Notes under the pieces: generated by a model | The model's input: only the letters and a program-made list of their open reading frames with translations | Database searches by the model: none | Told to the model about the DNA's origin: nothing | Source of the DNA: Candidatus Woesearchaeota archaeon | GTDB lineage: Archaea; Nanobdellota; Nanobdellia; Woesearchaeales; ARS49 | Assembly: GCA_019323555.1 (NCBI GenBank) | Contig: JAHWHC010000049.1 | Location: forward strand, 1-17,681 | DNA length: 17,681 nt | Reading direction: 5' to 3' | Part shown: one piece after another, positions 1-6,186 of the stretch | Layout of the letters: every line of letters begins with the position of its first letter | How positions within the stretch are numbered: position 1 is the stretch's first letter | Position numbers and translations under genes: made by a program

Positions 1-13
1 TATCTGCGAATAT

Positions 14-21
14 TTTATAAA
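14..21 (+). promoter_or_regulatory. TATA box of the Nudix gene
   Basis: TTTATAAA ends 23 nt before the ATG at 44. This is the archaeal TATA spacing expected when transcription starts at or next to the start codon, so the transcript is probably leaderless. No Shine-Dalgarno motif is seen before the ATG. Confidence 0.6.
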
Positions 22-43
22 CCTAGACTGATTTTACAAGCTT

Positions 44-583
44 ATGGAGAAAAAGAATGGTCCTTGGACAATCAAAGAAACTATTCCTAAATACAAGAAT
101 CCTTGGATCGAGGTAACTGAAGATCAAGTAATCAAGCCAGATGGCAAGCCAGGTATTTTCGGGGTTGTCAACATGAAAGCAGGGGTTTCTGTTCTGCCTA
201 TTGATGAGGAAGGTTTTGTTTACCTGACTGATGAGTTTCATTATGCTATTGAAAAAGACAGCATAGAAGTTGTTAGCGGTGCAATTGATGATGGTGAAAA
301 GCCTATTGATGCAGCTAAAAGAGAATTAGAAGAAGAATTGGGCATCAAAGCAGAGGAGTGGATAGATTTGGGTGTTGTGAATCCTTTCACCACAGTAATC
401 AAGTCTCCTGCGTATTTGTTTCTCGCAAGAAAACTAACTTTCACAGACAGCAATCAAGAAGGTACTGAAAACATCAAGTTAGTCAAGGTTAAGTTTGAAG
501 AAGCAGTCAAGATGGTCCTGGAAAGCAAGATAACACACGGACCAAGCTGTGTTCTTATTCTGAAGGCTAAAGAATTTATTTAA
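44..583 (+). CDS. Nudix hydrolase, ADP-ribose pyrophosphatase-like
   Basis: This 179-aa protein carries a complete Nudix box at residues 79-101: G79, E85 and the R-E-L-x-E-E-x-G-I core at 93-101 match GX5EX7REUXEEXGU exactly. Nudix enzymes cleave nucleoside diphosphates linked to another moiety, using divalent metal bound by the Glu cluster. The preceding strand (IEVVSGAIDDGE) and the overall layout resemble the ADP-ribose/nucleoside-diphosphate-sugar pyrophosphatase group, but I cannot fix the substrate. The protein has no signal peptide and should be cytosolic. A TATA box 23 nt before the ATG suggests a leaderless transcript. The stop codon directly touches the 3' end of a tRNA gene on the other strand. 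The family call is sure; the substrate is not. Confidence 0.93.
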   Translation: MEKKNGPWTIKETIPKYKNPWIEVTEDQVIKPDGKPGIFGVVNMKAGVSVLPIDEEGFVYLTDEFHYAIEKDSIEVVSGAIDDGEKPIDAAKRELEEELGIKAEEWIDLGVVNPFTTVIKSPAYLFLARKLTFTDSNQEGTENIKLVKVKFEEAVKMVLESKITHGPSCVLILKAKEFI

Positions 584-673
584 TGGGGCTGGGAAGATTT
601 GAACTCCCGACCACGTGCGCTCCGGACATATAATTCCCCGGGCACGTATCCTACCAAGCTGGACTACAGCCCC
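584..673 (-). tRNA. tRNA-Pro(GGG) with a 16-nt intron
   Basis: Read on the minus strand, the 90 nt fold into a full cloverleaf. The acceptor GGGGCTG pairs with CAGCCCC and the discriminator is A73. The D-stem is GTCC/GGAT with a loop containing GG. The anticodon stem CGTGC/GCACG is perfect. The T-arm is GGGAG-TTCAAAT-CTTCC. Removing the intron (620-635) leaves a 7-nt anticodon loop CCGGGGC, giving anticodon GGG (Pro), and a 74-nt mature tRNA. CCA is not encoded. Position 33 is C instead of the almost universal U. The gene sits between the Nudix stop codon (0 nt away) and purO, with its own TATA box upstream. The tRNA call is sure; the anticodon depends on the splice sites. Confidence 0.9.
620..635 (-). 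other. Archaeal bulge-helix-bulge tRNA intron
   Basis: The 5' exon sequence CCGG (loop positions 32-35) pairs with CCGG inside the intron, giving a 4-bp central helix. It is flanked by 3-nt bulges GGA on the 5' side and AGC on the 3' side. Cutting after the second nucleotide of each bulge removes 16 nt and joins position 37 to 38, the canonical archaeal site. The inner helix of the intron is weak, so the motif is of the relaxed type. Confidence 0.8.
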
Positions 674-697
674 GCGAGAACTAGCTAATTGCTTGAA

Positions 698-707
698 TTT
701 ATAAATT
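698..707 (-). promoter_or_regulatory. TATA box of tRNA-Pro
   Basis: On the minus strand an ATTTATAAAT element lies about 25-34 nt upstream of the first tRNA base at 673, the normal archaeal TATA distance. It lies just beyond the oligo-T tract of purO, so the tRNA appears to be transcribed independently. Confidence 0.6.
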
Positions 708-712
708 TAAGT

Positions 713-728
713 AAAAAAAAAGAAAAAA
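713..728 (-). terminator. Oligo-T terminator after purO
   Basis: Directly after the purO stop codon, the minus strand reads six T, one C and nine T. Archaeal RNA polymerase terminates on such oligo-T tracts without needing a hairpin. No stem-loop precedes it. It insulates the tRNA promoter that follows within 10 bp. Confidence 0.6.
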
Positions 729-1520
729 TTATTCTTCTGTTTCTAAATCATGCCTGTTAATTATGTACGGCGCATCTTCTGCTGTGTTCCAGCAAGCAAC
801 TGCAACTCTTAAATCCTTGCCGCCTTGTACTGGTGCAAGAGCTGCGTAAACTTCATTTGCAATCTCTTCTGATGTAATGCCTGTCAATGCAACTTCTAGT
901 GGTTCCCCTGCAAATGGAGGCAATGGATTTTGGTTTACTCCGGTATAAGTTGCTATCAATCCTCCTTGGCCTGGCTCAAACTCAAATGTATTTTCTTCGA
1001 ATACGCGTGCCCCATCTACACACTTGACTATTCCAAGACTGCCTATGCCGCTTTGCCGTGATAAGACGCCATTTACTCTTGCAGTAGTACTTGGGTCTGG
1101 TTCATATGAGCAAAGATCAATCCATCCCTCTTTTGGGTCATAAACAAATGCATGCTGATCGCGGCCAAACGCAATATCCAGTAAGTGTCCTGGAGACACG
1201 TCTGCTTGCCTTTGGCACATGACAGTATACATGTGATTGGTTTGTGCTCCATTACTCACTAACATAAAATTGTCTGTTATTGCCATTGCAGGGTATATCA
1301 GCAATGCTGGGCTTCCTTTTTCCAGCTGTTCTTTGTCTGTTACATCTGTCCTGAGAACTTTGTGTTTTTCATCAAAAACAAATCTTCTTGCCTGGCTTGG
1401 CGGTGACCTGCCAGTAACTCCGTATATTGCAATATTTCCTTCTCCCTCAGCATGCCTTCCAAGAATAATAAATCTTCCTGGATACTCCATTTTTGTAAGA
1501 TTTTCTAGTCCTTCAACCAT
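729..1520 (-). CDS. purO: IMP cyclohydrolase, archaeal PurO type
   Basis: PurO closes the ring of FAICAR to give IMP, the last step of purine synthesis in many archaea. It replaces the cyclohydrolase half of bacterial PurH. Signature segments are visible: Y-P-G-R at 13-16, Y-G-V-T-G-R-S-P-P-S-Q at 33-43, S-N-G-A-Q-T at 89-94 and Y-E-P-D-P-S-T-T-A-R at 139-148. I start at 1520 because GGGGTGG lies 5-6 nt upstream of that ATG. An ATG 30 nt further upstream lies inside the probable leader. The product is then 263 aa, longer than the roughly 200 aa of typical archaeal PurO. A TATA-like CATATAAGT lies at 1563-1571. No other purine gene is nearby. Confidence 0.87.
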   Translation of the reverse strand: MVEGLENLTKMEYPGRFIILGRHAEGEGNIAIYGVTGRSPPSQARRFVFDEKHKVLRTDVTDKEQLEKGSPALLIYPAMAITDNFMLVSNGAQTNHMYTVMCQRQADVSPGHLLDIAFGRDQHAFVYDPKEGWIDLCSYEPDPSTTARVNGVLSRQSGIGSLGIVKCVDGARVFEENTFEFEPGQGGLIATYTGVNQNPLPPFAGEPLEVALTGITSEEIANEVYAALAPVQGGKDLRVAVACWNTAEDAPYIINRHDLETEE

Positions 1521-1562
1521 TTTTCCACCCCAATTAGTGATATATAGCAAGAAATAGAACTC

Positions 1563-1571
1563 ACTTATATG
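1563..1571 (-). promoter_or_regulatory. TATA-like element of purO
   Basis: CATATAAGT on the minus strand predicts transcription starting near 1540. That leaves a leader of about 20 nt that carries the GGGGTGG ribosome-binding site of purO. It lies in the 44-75 bp region between the preceding unknown gene and purO. Confidence 0.4.
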
Positions 1572-1594
1572 TTTTTGTTATCCCAGTTTGGGGA

Positions 1595-2062
1595 TTAAAA
1601 CTTGTCAGTTAAGTCTTCCCTGAATCTGGTCTCTATTTTTGTATCAAACACGCGCGCAAACTCTTCTGCAGTCCATCCTAAATCTTCTGCAGTTGTTCTA
1701 TACTGTTCTCTGCCAAATCTTCCGCCGTCTCCGGAGAATAATTTCTTGACATCTCGTAAACAGACATAATAGCAGATTCCTGCAAGCCCTGCTTTTTCAA
1801 CACCATCATCAAGAAGTCTTTTCTTTGCCTCAAGAAATTGCACTATCAATTTTTTTGCAGGAATAAAGTGTAATTTTGAGGCATATCTGCTTATCTCTGG
1901 AAACATTTTTGCTCCAAAAGGATTGTCACTTTCAGCTGCAAGAAAATACACAAGCTCGCTTTCTCCAATTGCATCTGCTATTTTTGGAACTAATCCATTT
2001 AGCGGGCCTCTTGGATTATGAAGATATGTCTTCTCTGCATGAATCACAACTAATGCTTCCAT
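1595..2062 (-). CDS. Conserved-looking hypothetical protein, 155 aa
   Basis: I do not recognise this protein. It begins with a hydrophobic strand (MEALVVIHAE), has alternating strands and helices, and ends in an acidic/basic helical tail. It has no signal peptide or membrane helix and should be cytosolic. The opening strand and a later G-x-x-x-Cys-Tyr-Tyr-Val-Cys stretch (residues 93-100) vaguely recall the isochorismatase fold, but the catalytic Asp is not in place, so I make no functional call. A TATA box 23 nt before the ATG points to a leaderless transcript. It lies upstream of purO on the same strand and diverges from the gene at 2147. Confidence 0.75.
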   Translation of the reverse strand: MEALVVIHAEKTYLHNPRGPLNGLVPKIADAIGESELVYFLAAESDNPFGAKMFPEISRYASKLHFIPAKKLIVQFLEAKKRLLDDGVEKAGLAGICYYVCLRDVKKLFSGDGGRFGREQYRTTAEDLGWTAEEFARVFDTKIETRFREDLTDKF

Positions 2063-2084
2063 ACTATTTAGAAAATTGCCATTG

Positions 2085-2092
2085 TTTATAAA
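2085..2092 (-). promoter_or_regulatory. TATA box of the 155-aa gene
   Basis: TTTATAAA, a palindrome, lies 23-30 nt upstream of the minus-strand ATG at 2062, so the transcript is likely leaderless. It shares an 84-bp divergent intergenic region with the plus-strand TATA at 2109-2117. Confidence 0.6.
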
Positions 2093-2108
2093 GTTCCTTG
2101 GGAAAATT

Positions 2109-2117
2109 ATTTATACT
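2109..2117 (+). promoter_or_regulatory. TATA box and Shine-Dalgarno of the 162-aa gene
   Basis: ATTTATACT lies about 30-38 nt before the ATG at 2147. A GGTGGG motif then lies 3-8 nt before the ATG (2138-2143), so this gene has a short leader with a ribosome-binding site, unlike its divergent neighbour. Confidence 0.5.
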
Positions 2118-2146
2118 AGCTTTCTAAAATTGTTTTTGGTGGGATT

Positions 2147-2635
2147 ATGGGCAGAATAATACTTCCTTCGCAGATATCTACGCTTGAAACACTTGCAGAG
2201 TGTTCTTTTACTGCTTTGCTTGGCGCTGTGGCAACAAAGCTCGAACAAGATGAGCATCTTGCTAAAGAGATGTATAAGCAATTCTGGATTTATTTGAAAG
2301 AAACAATACCTGGCAATGATGCTGATTTTAGTGCCTGGCGCAGGGGCTCACAAAGAGCGAATAAGTGGGATCGGTATCTTCTGCAAAACGCTATTGGCGA
2401 TGGTGCTGCAAGACAGCTTGGAAGAGGGGACCTTCAGGTGCATGCCTGGTATGAAAACAAGATACATCATCTCACTCAAAAAGAAGTCCGTGCTTTGATT
2501 GATGATAAAAAGCGTTGGAATTATCGTTTTTATGAGCATGTTGGTTGTGCTTTGATGTATGATGCACGGATTGCTGTACTGGCCGAGGCAATGCAGCACA
2601 TAAGAAGGAAATGTCCAGAGCCTAAATCCGGGTGA
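2147..2635 (+). CDS. Hypothetical protein, 162 aa, helical
   Basis: I do not recognise this protein. It is soluble, mostly helical by composition, and rich in Trp, His and Arg in its middle (an AWRRGSQR stretch near residues 63-70, then KWDRYLLQNAIG). It has no signal peptide, membrane helix or clear catalytic motif. A GGTGGG motif just upstream supports the ATG at 2147. It is followed after 43 bp by SRP54, which has its own TATA box, so the two are probably separate transcripts. It could be lineage-specific. Confidence 0.72.
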   Translation: MGRIILPSQISTLETLAECSFTALLGAVATKLEQDEHLAKEMYKQFWIYLKETIPGNDADFSAWRRGSQRANKWDRYLLQNAIGDGAARQLGRGDLQVHAWYENKIHHLTQKEVRALIDDKKRWNYRFYEHVGCALMYDARIAVLAEAMQHIRRKCPEPKSG

Positions 2636-2647
2636 TTATCCATAACG

Positions 2648-2656
2648 TTTATAAAG
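2648..2656 (+). promoter_or_regulatory. TATA box of SRP54
   Basis: TTTATAAAG lies 23-31 nt before the ATG at 2679, and no ribosome-binding site is seen. The spacing predicts a leaderless mRNA. Confidence 0.6.
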
Positions 2657-2678
2657 GCTCTATATTTAAGTTAATTCT

Positions 2679-4037
2679 ATGGTCTTAGAAAAGCTAGGCG
2701 ATAGCTTAAAGGGAACACTGCAAAAAATAGCAAAATCAATCTTTGTAGATGAAAAGCTAATCAATGAACTAGTAAAGGACATACAAAGAGCGTTATTACA
2801 ATCAGACGTTAATGTCAAGTTAGTGTTTGAATTAACAAAAAAGATCAAGGAGCGCGCTCTTAAAGAAGAAGTTCCTTCCGGATTAACTAAGCGTGAACAC
2901 TTAGTAAACATTGTTTATGAAGAGCTCACCAACTTCTTAGGCGGAGAAAAAGCAGAACTAAACATTACTGACAAAAAACCAAACAAGATCATGCTTATTG
3001 GTCTTTTCGGCTCTGGAAAAACCACAACAGCTGGAAAGCTTGCAAAATACTACACTAAAAGAGGGAAAAAAGTTGCTTTAGTAGGGCTGGACATACACAG
3101 GCCAGCAGCAATGGACCAGATAGAGCAGGTTGGCAAGCAGGCAAAAGTCCCTGTTTTCTTAAACAAGAAAGAAAAAGACCCGATCAAGATTTACAAAGAG
3201 TTTGAAAAAGAATACCCAAAATATGACGTCATAATCGTTGATACTGCAGGAAGAGATGCTTTAAGTGAAGATTTAATCCAGGAATTAAAGACAGTATACA
3301 ACACAGTAAAACCAGATGAAAACTTGCTGGTTATTTCAGCAGATATTGGACAGGCTGCTCAAAAGCAGGCAGAGACTTTCCACGAAAGTGCTGGAATCAC
3401 TGGTGTCATGGTCACAAAGATGGATGGTACTGCTAAAGGAGGCGGTGCTTTAAGCGCGTGCGCAATCACAAAAGCACCAATTAAGTTCATTGGGGTCGGA
3501 GAAAAAATAGACGATTTAGAGCATTTCAACCCGCAGGGTTTTGTTGGAAGGCTTCTGGGAATGGGCGATATTGAAGCTCTTTTAGAAAAAGCTAAAGAAG
3601 CTATTACAGAAGACGAAGCAAAAGATATGCAGGCTAAATTGTTAAAAGGTGAATTCACATTAGTTGATTTATATTCTCAGATGGAAGCCATGAAGAAGAT
3701 GGGTTCTTTGGGAAAAATCATGGAGATGATTCCTGGGATGGGCCAGTTAAAGCTGCCTAAGGAAGCCTTGAATGTCCAGCAGGAAAAGCTGAAGGTCTGG
3801 AAAGTTGTTATGGATTCTATGACAAAGAAAGAGCTGGAAGACCCTTCAATAATTGATTCTGCAAGAATTGACAGGGTTGCCAAAGGTGCAGGAGTTTCTT
3901 CTTCAGATGTGCGGGAATTGCTGAAACAATACAAGCAAAGTAAAAAACTGGTTAAAATGCTTAAGGGCGGCGCAGATTCCCCTGAAAAGCTGATGAAGAA
4001 GTTCAAGGGAAAGATGCCTAAGGGAATGAAGTTCTAG
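2679..4037 (+). CDS. srp54: Signal recognition particle GTPase SRP54
   Basis: SRP54 binds signal sequences and 7S RNA and targets ribosomes to the membrane receptor FtsY. At 452 aa it has the normal archaeal length. The N domain (about 1-95) is helical. The G domain follows, with the P-loop GLFGSGKTT at 108-116, the DxxR-P-A motif at 138-144, DTAGR at 188-192, TKMDG at 246-250, and the closing loop GVGEKIDDLEHFNP near 272-285. The M domain (about 295-452) ends in the RNA-binding helices (SARIDRVAKGAGVSSSDVRE) and a Lys/Met-rich tail. The usual Q of the P-loop (GxQGSGKT) is F here, and GSG in the RNA-binding turn is GAG. It has its own leaderless-type promoter. Confidence 0.97.
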   Translation: MVLEKLGDSLKGTLQKIAKSIFVDEKLINELVKDIQRALLQSDVNVKLVFELTKKIKERALKEEVPSGLTKREHLVNIVYEELTNFLGGEKAELNITDKKPNKIMLIGLFGSGKTTTAGKLAKYYTKRGKKVALVGLDIHRPAAMDQIEQVGKQAKVPVFLNKKEKDPIKIYKEFEKEYPKYDVIIVDTAGRDALSEDLIQELKTVYNTVKPDENLLVISADIGQAAQKQAETFHESAGITGVMVTKMDGTAKGGGALSACAITKAPIKFIGVGEKIDDLEHFNPQGFVGRLLGMGDIEALLEKAKEAITEDEAKDMQAKLLKGEFTLVDLYSQMEAMKKMGSLGKIMEMIPGMGQLKLPKEALNVQQEKLKVWKVVMDSMTKKELEDPSIIDSARIDRVAKGAGVSSSDVRELLKQYKQSKKLVKMLKGGADSPEKLMKKFKGKMPKGMKF

Positions 4038-4045
4038 AGAAAAGC

Positions 4046-4054
4046 TTTTATACT
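4046..4054 (+). promoter_or_regulatory. TATA box of the 170-aa gene
   Basis: TTTTATACT lies 21-29 nt before the ATG at 4075 in the 37-bp gap after SRP54. No ribosome-binding site is present, so a leaderless transcript separate from SRP54 is likely. Confidence 0.5.
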
Positions 4055-4074
4055 CTTTATTCTTAAGATTTATT

Positions 4075-4587
4075 ATGGCTACAGAAGCTAAAAAAGAGGC
4101 TGGTTTAAGTGCAGCAGATACAGCGCTGGTTCTAGGAAGCCAGCAGGAGCTAAAGGCGCTTGTTAAGAAGGTGGAGGGTGTTCTTGATACTGTTAAAACA
4201 GATATAAACAAGATACTGGAGTCAAATAAAGAATCTGTCAGAAAAACAGGAAGAGAAGTAAAGGAAATTAATTTGCGCGGAGGGTACTGGGGCAGCATCA
4301 CTCTTGAAATAGTTGGTACTGACGATCAAGGAATGGCTCAGAAACTCTCAACTGCTCAGGCCACTATTATGAACTCACCTGATTTTAATTACAGTGACAA
4401 ACTGCAAAAATTAATGAGGTATCTGGGTGATGAATATCGTTTTCTGCTGGATCTTCTTCATAAAGTCCAGCTGGAGTTTATGGGCAAAAAGCCCATCACT
4501 GAAGTTTCTGCTATTCTTGATGGATTAAGGGATCTCTGTGCACTGCTCAGGACCAGGATCCAGCAGGTTGAAGAGTTTTTACAGTAA
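4075..4587 (+). CDS. Hypothetical helical protein, 170 aa
   Basis: I do not recognise this protein. Residues 20-65 look like an amphipathic coiled-coil helix. A short Gly/Trp segment (RGGYWGSITLEIVG, about 68-81) follows, and a long C-terminal helical part ends in VEEFLQ. It has no membrane helix or signal peptide. It lies 37 bp behind SRP54, but its own TATA box argues for separate transcription, so a role in protein targeting cannot be inferred from position alone. A structural or scaffolding role is possible. Confidence 0.75.
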   Translation: MATEAKKEAGLSAADTALVLGSQQELKALVKKVEGVLDTVKTDINKILESNKESVRKTGREVKEINLRGGYWGSITLEIVGTDDQGMAQKLSTAQATIMNSPDFNYSDKLQKLMRYLGDEYRFLLDLLHKVQLEFMGKKPITEVSAILDGLRDLCALLRTRIQQVEEFLQ

Positions 4588-4601
4588 TTGTGCCAACAAC
4601 T

Positions 4602-4610
4602 TTTTAAATA
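4602..4610 (+). promoter_or_regulatory. TATA box of the 195-aa gene
   Basis: TTTTAAATA lies 21-29 nt before the ATG at 4631. This decides the start codon: upstream in-frame ATGs lie before or inside the promoter, so the leaderless start is 4631. Confidence 0.6.
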
Positions 4611-4630
4611 ATGACTGCCTGATATGCACT

Positions 4631-5218
4631 ATGGCAGGCAGCAATTGGGTGAATGAAGGTATTGAAGACAAAGTAGGGTGCATAGAGAGCTTTAAGAAAG
4701 ACCCTGCGAATATTAAGACACTTCTTAGAAAATTGCGCATAAAGAGCAGGGACCAGATCACATTGACGCCTGTTGTTGTGCAAAGAAATAATCCAGACAA
4801 TCATTTTGAATTGTTTAATTTGTATGAAAACAAGAGCCGTGGAAGAAAGGCTCTGGAAAGATATGCTTTTTATTCTGTATGCGACCATCCTGTTGAAGAG
4901 GTAGAGGAAATTGTCAATCTTGCCCAGACTTATGATGATTGCAGTTCAGAGGAAGAGCAGCTTCTGTGGCTTCGTGTTGCCTCTCCTGTTGTTGATTCTG
5001 CAAGACTGCTTAGCAGTTTTAGAGTCTCTAATCGAATAAGCAACGAGTATCTCAATAGGCACAGGAGAATGATAATCGCAAGAGCGCAGGAAAGAGGGGT
5101 TACTTTCCATAAATATTCTTTATACTGCGATAATGTCCAGGCAAGGCCAAAAAACAGTGCAGGAACAAGCCATCCAGCGATACAATTAGCTGTTATCGCT
5201 GCACTAGGCACACTTTAG
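4631..5218 (+). CDS. Hypothetical protein, 195 aa
   Basis: I do not recognise this protein. The start at MAGSNW is chosen because a TATA box ends 21 nt upstream; the longer in-frame reading (from 4538) overlaps the previous gene and would cross the promoter. The protein is charged and helical, with an Asp/Glu-rich central stretch (HPVEEVEEIVNLAQ, then DDCSSEEEQ) and an Arg-rich part (NRHRRMIIARAQERG). It has several Cys but no paired metal-binding motif, and no membrane segment. It converges with the minus-strand gene ending at 5224, with only 5 bp between the two stops. Confidence 0.7.
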   Translation: MAGSNWVNEGIEDKVGCIESFKKDPANIKTLLRKLRIKSRDQITLTPVVVQRNNPDNHFELFNLYENKSRGRKALERYAFYSVCDHPVEEVEEIVNLAQTYDDCSSEEEQLLWLRVASPVVDSARLLSSFRVSNRISNEYLNRHRRMIIARAQERGVTFHKYSLYCDNVQARPKNSAGTSHPAIQLAVIAALGTL

Positions 5219-5223
5219 AATTA

Positions 5224-5532
5224 TTAACTGCATTTCTTACAGCTTCTTTCTGCGTGATTATTAAGGACTTTTATTGCTGTTTTTTCTGCGATTTCATTGC
5301 GTTTCACTGCCTCTTCTGCAGAAGATACAATGCTGTTATACGCTGTCTGCTGTTCTGTTATCTGCTGCTCTATATTATCTCCAGAAGCGCAGAAGCATGG
5401 CTTGCTCACCTTCTCTATCAAAGGAACAGGCTCTTCCTGCACAGCAAATCCAGTTGGTATTGGCTGCATCACTGCAAGTAATGCCACTAAACCAATCACA
5501 AAAATTCCGATTATGAATATTGCGTATTTCAT
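5224..5532 (-). CDS. Membrane-anchored or secreted small Cys protein
   Basis: This 102-aa protein has one N-terminal hydrophobic segment (residues 3-22), a signal peptide or anchor. An extracytoplasmic part of about 75 residues would follow. Four cysteines sit in two pairs, C46-x-C48 near the start and C98-x-x-C101 at the very end, separated by an amphipathic Glu/Ala-rich helix. They could form disulfides across the helix or bind metal. I do not recognise a family. The ATG at 5532 has a palindromic ATTTAAAT 28 nt upstream, which is also placed to serve the divergent gene at 5606. Several overlapping plus-strand readings here lack a promoter and ribosome-binding site and are shadows. Confidence 0.7.
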   Translation of the reverse strand: MKYAIFIIGIFVIGLVALLAVMQPIPTGFAVQEEPVPLIEKVSKPCFCASGDNIEQQITEQQTAYNSIVSSAEEAVKRNEIAEKTAIKVLNNHAERSCKKCS

Positions 5533-5559
5533 TATATCCGCTTAAATAAACAAATAAGT

Positions 5560-5567
5560 ATTTAAAT
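5560..5567. promoter_or_regulatory. Palindromic TATA element, possibly bidirectional
   Basis: ATTTAAAT reads the same on both strands. It lies 28-35 nt upstream of the minus-strand ATG at 5532, fitting a leaderless or nearly leaderless start. It is also the only TATA-like element placed to serve the plus-strand gene at 5606, whose leader would be about 15 nt and carry GAGGTGAT. Sharing is an inference from the spacing. Confidence 0.45.
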
Positions 5568-5605
5568 GTTATTGTAATATTGCACTAAAACAAAGAGGTG
5601 ATACA

Positions 5606-5860
5606 ATGCATCTTTATGCAATCATTTTAGGAGTTCTCACAAGAACACTTGTTCCTTATTTAGTCAAATTAAAGAAACACCCTAACATAAAGTGGGATAA
5701 TACATACTTAGTTTCTGCTTTTGCTGGGTTGATCTTAGCATTAATATTGGCGTATATTGTTTCAATGCAGATTGCTCCTGGATTATCTCCTGCAGGAGAA
5801 TTCTTTGCAGCTTTCACTCTGCAAGACATAAGCAGGACAGTTCAGAAGACTTTTGAGTAG
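5606..5860 (+). CDS. Small membrane protein, 84 aa
   Basis: A strong GAGGTGAT ribosome-binding site 5-10 nt upstream supports the ATG at 5606. The protein has two hydrophobic segments (about 3-22 and 34-54) split by a basic loop (KLKKHPNIKWDN). A soluble amphipathic tail of 30 residues includes SPAGEFFAAFTLQDISRTVQK. I do not recognise a family. The topology, size and neighbourhood (two further small membrane genes downstream) would also fit a viral or mobile-element origin, but no integrase or structural gene supports that. It is separated by 80 bp from the next gene, which has its own TATA box. Confidence 0.78.
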   Translation: MHLYAIILGVLTRTLVPYLVKLKKHPNIKWDNTYLVSAFAGLILALILAYIVSMQIAPGLSPAGEFFAAFTLQDISRTVQKTFE

Positions 5861-5910
5861 GGAAATTAACAGTGATTAAACGAAATCTCCTCCTTTCCAG
5901 CCCTAAACCT

Positions 5911-5919
5911 TTTTAAATA
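5911..5919 (+). promoter_or_regulatory. TATA box of the 59-aa gene
   Basis: TTTTAAATA lies 22-30 nt before the ATG at 5941, with no ribosome-binding site; a leaderless start is expected. It supports reality of the short gene that follows. Confidence 0.55.
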
Positions 5920-5940
5920 ACAATCACCTAATAAGCCAAA

Positions 5941-6120
5941 ATGAAACACAAAAAAAAGAAAAACTCATTAATTATTCCAAAAAAAGCAATGTACGGAATT
6001 GCTCCAGCTATTGCAATTATAGCAATATTGTTATCAAAGCATAAAGCTCCAGAAGTACTTTTATTTCTAATTGCTATAATTTTGGGCATATTAATCGGCA
6101 AGGGTTTTTTTGAAAAATAA
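5941..6120 (+). CDS. Tiny two-helix membrane protein, 59 aa
   Basis: This short open frame begins with a very basic N-terminus (MKHKKKKNS). Two hydrophobic segments follow (about residues 16-32 and 37-53), split by SKHKAPE, and the protein ends in GKGFFEK. By the positive-inside rule both ends would face the cytoplasm as a hairpin. The evidence for a real gene is the well-spaced TATA box (leaderless), the coherent membrane topology and the absence of any competing gene. I do not recognise a family. Its neighbours on both sides are also small membrane proteins. Confidence 0.65.
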   Translation: MKHKKKKNSLIIPKKAMYGIAPAIAIIAILLSKHKAPEVLLFLIAIILGILIGKGFFEK

Positions 6121-6135
6121 ATTTCAATCTAAACC

Positions 6136-6143
6136 TTTTTAAA
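6136..6143 (+). promoter_or_regulatory. TATA box of the SPFH-tail gene
   Basis: TTTTTAAA predicts transcription starting near 6164-6168. A first ATG follows at 6169, within a few nt of the mRNA start. A second in-frame ATG at 6187 has GGAGGG upstream. Confidence 0.5.
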
Positions 6144-6186
6144 CCATCACCCTTTACAATATTCTACAATGACAGGAGGGAATAAA

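Noticed and set aside
713..728. Poly-A/T tract as a simple repeat of interest
   Set aside because: It is best explained as the oligo-T terminator of purO.
1595..2062. Isochorismatase-like hydrolase
   Set aside because: A hydrophobic opening strand and a Cys in a late strand are suggestive, but the catalytic Asp and Lys cannot be placed; left as hypothetical.
4538..4630. Longer N-terminus for the 195-aa gene
   Set aside because: The extension overlaps the previous gene and passes through the TATA box at 4602-4610, so its first codons would not be transcribed from that promoter.
5254..5545. Three overlapping plus-strand readings opposite the small Cys protein
   Set aside because: None has a TATA box or ribosome-binding site in place, and their composition mirrors the minus-strand gene, which has a signal/anchor sequence and a promoter.
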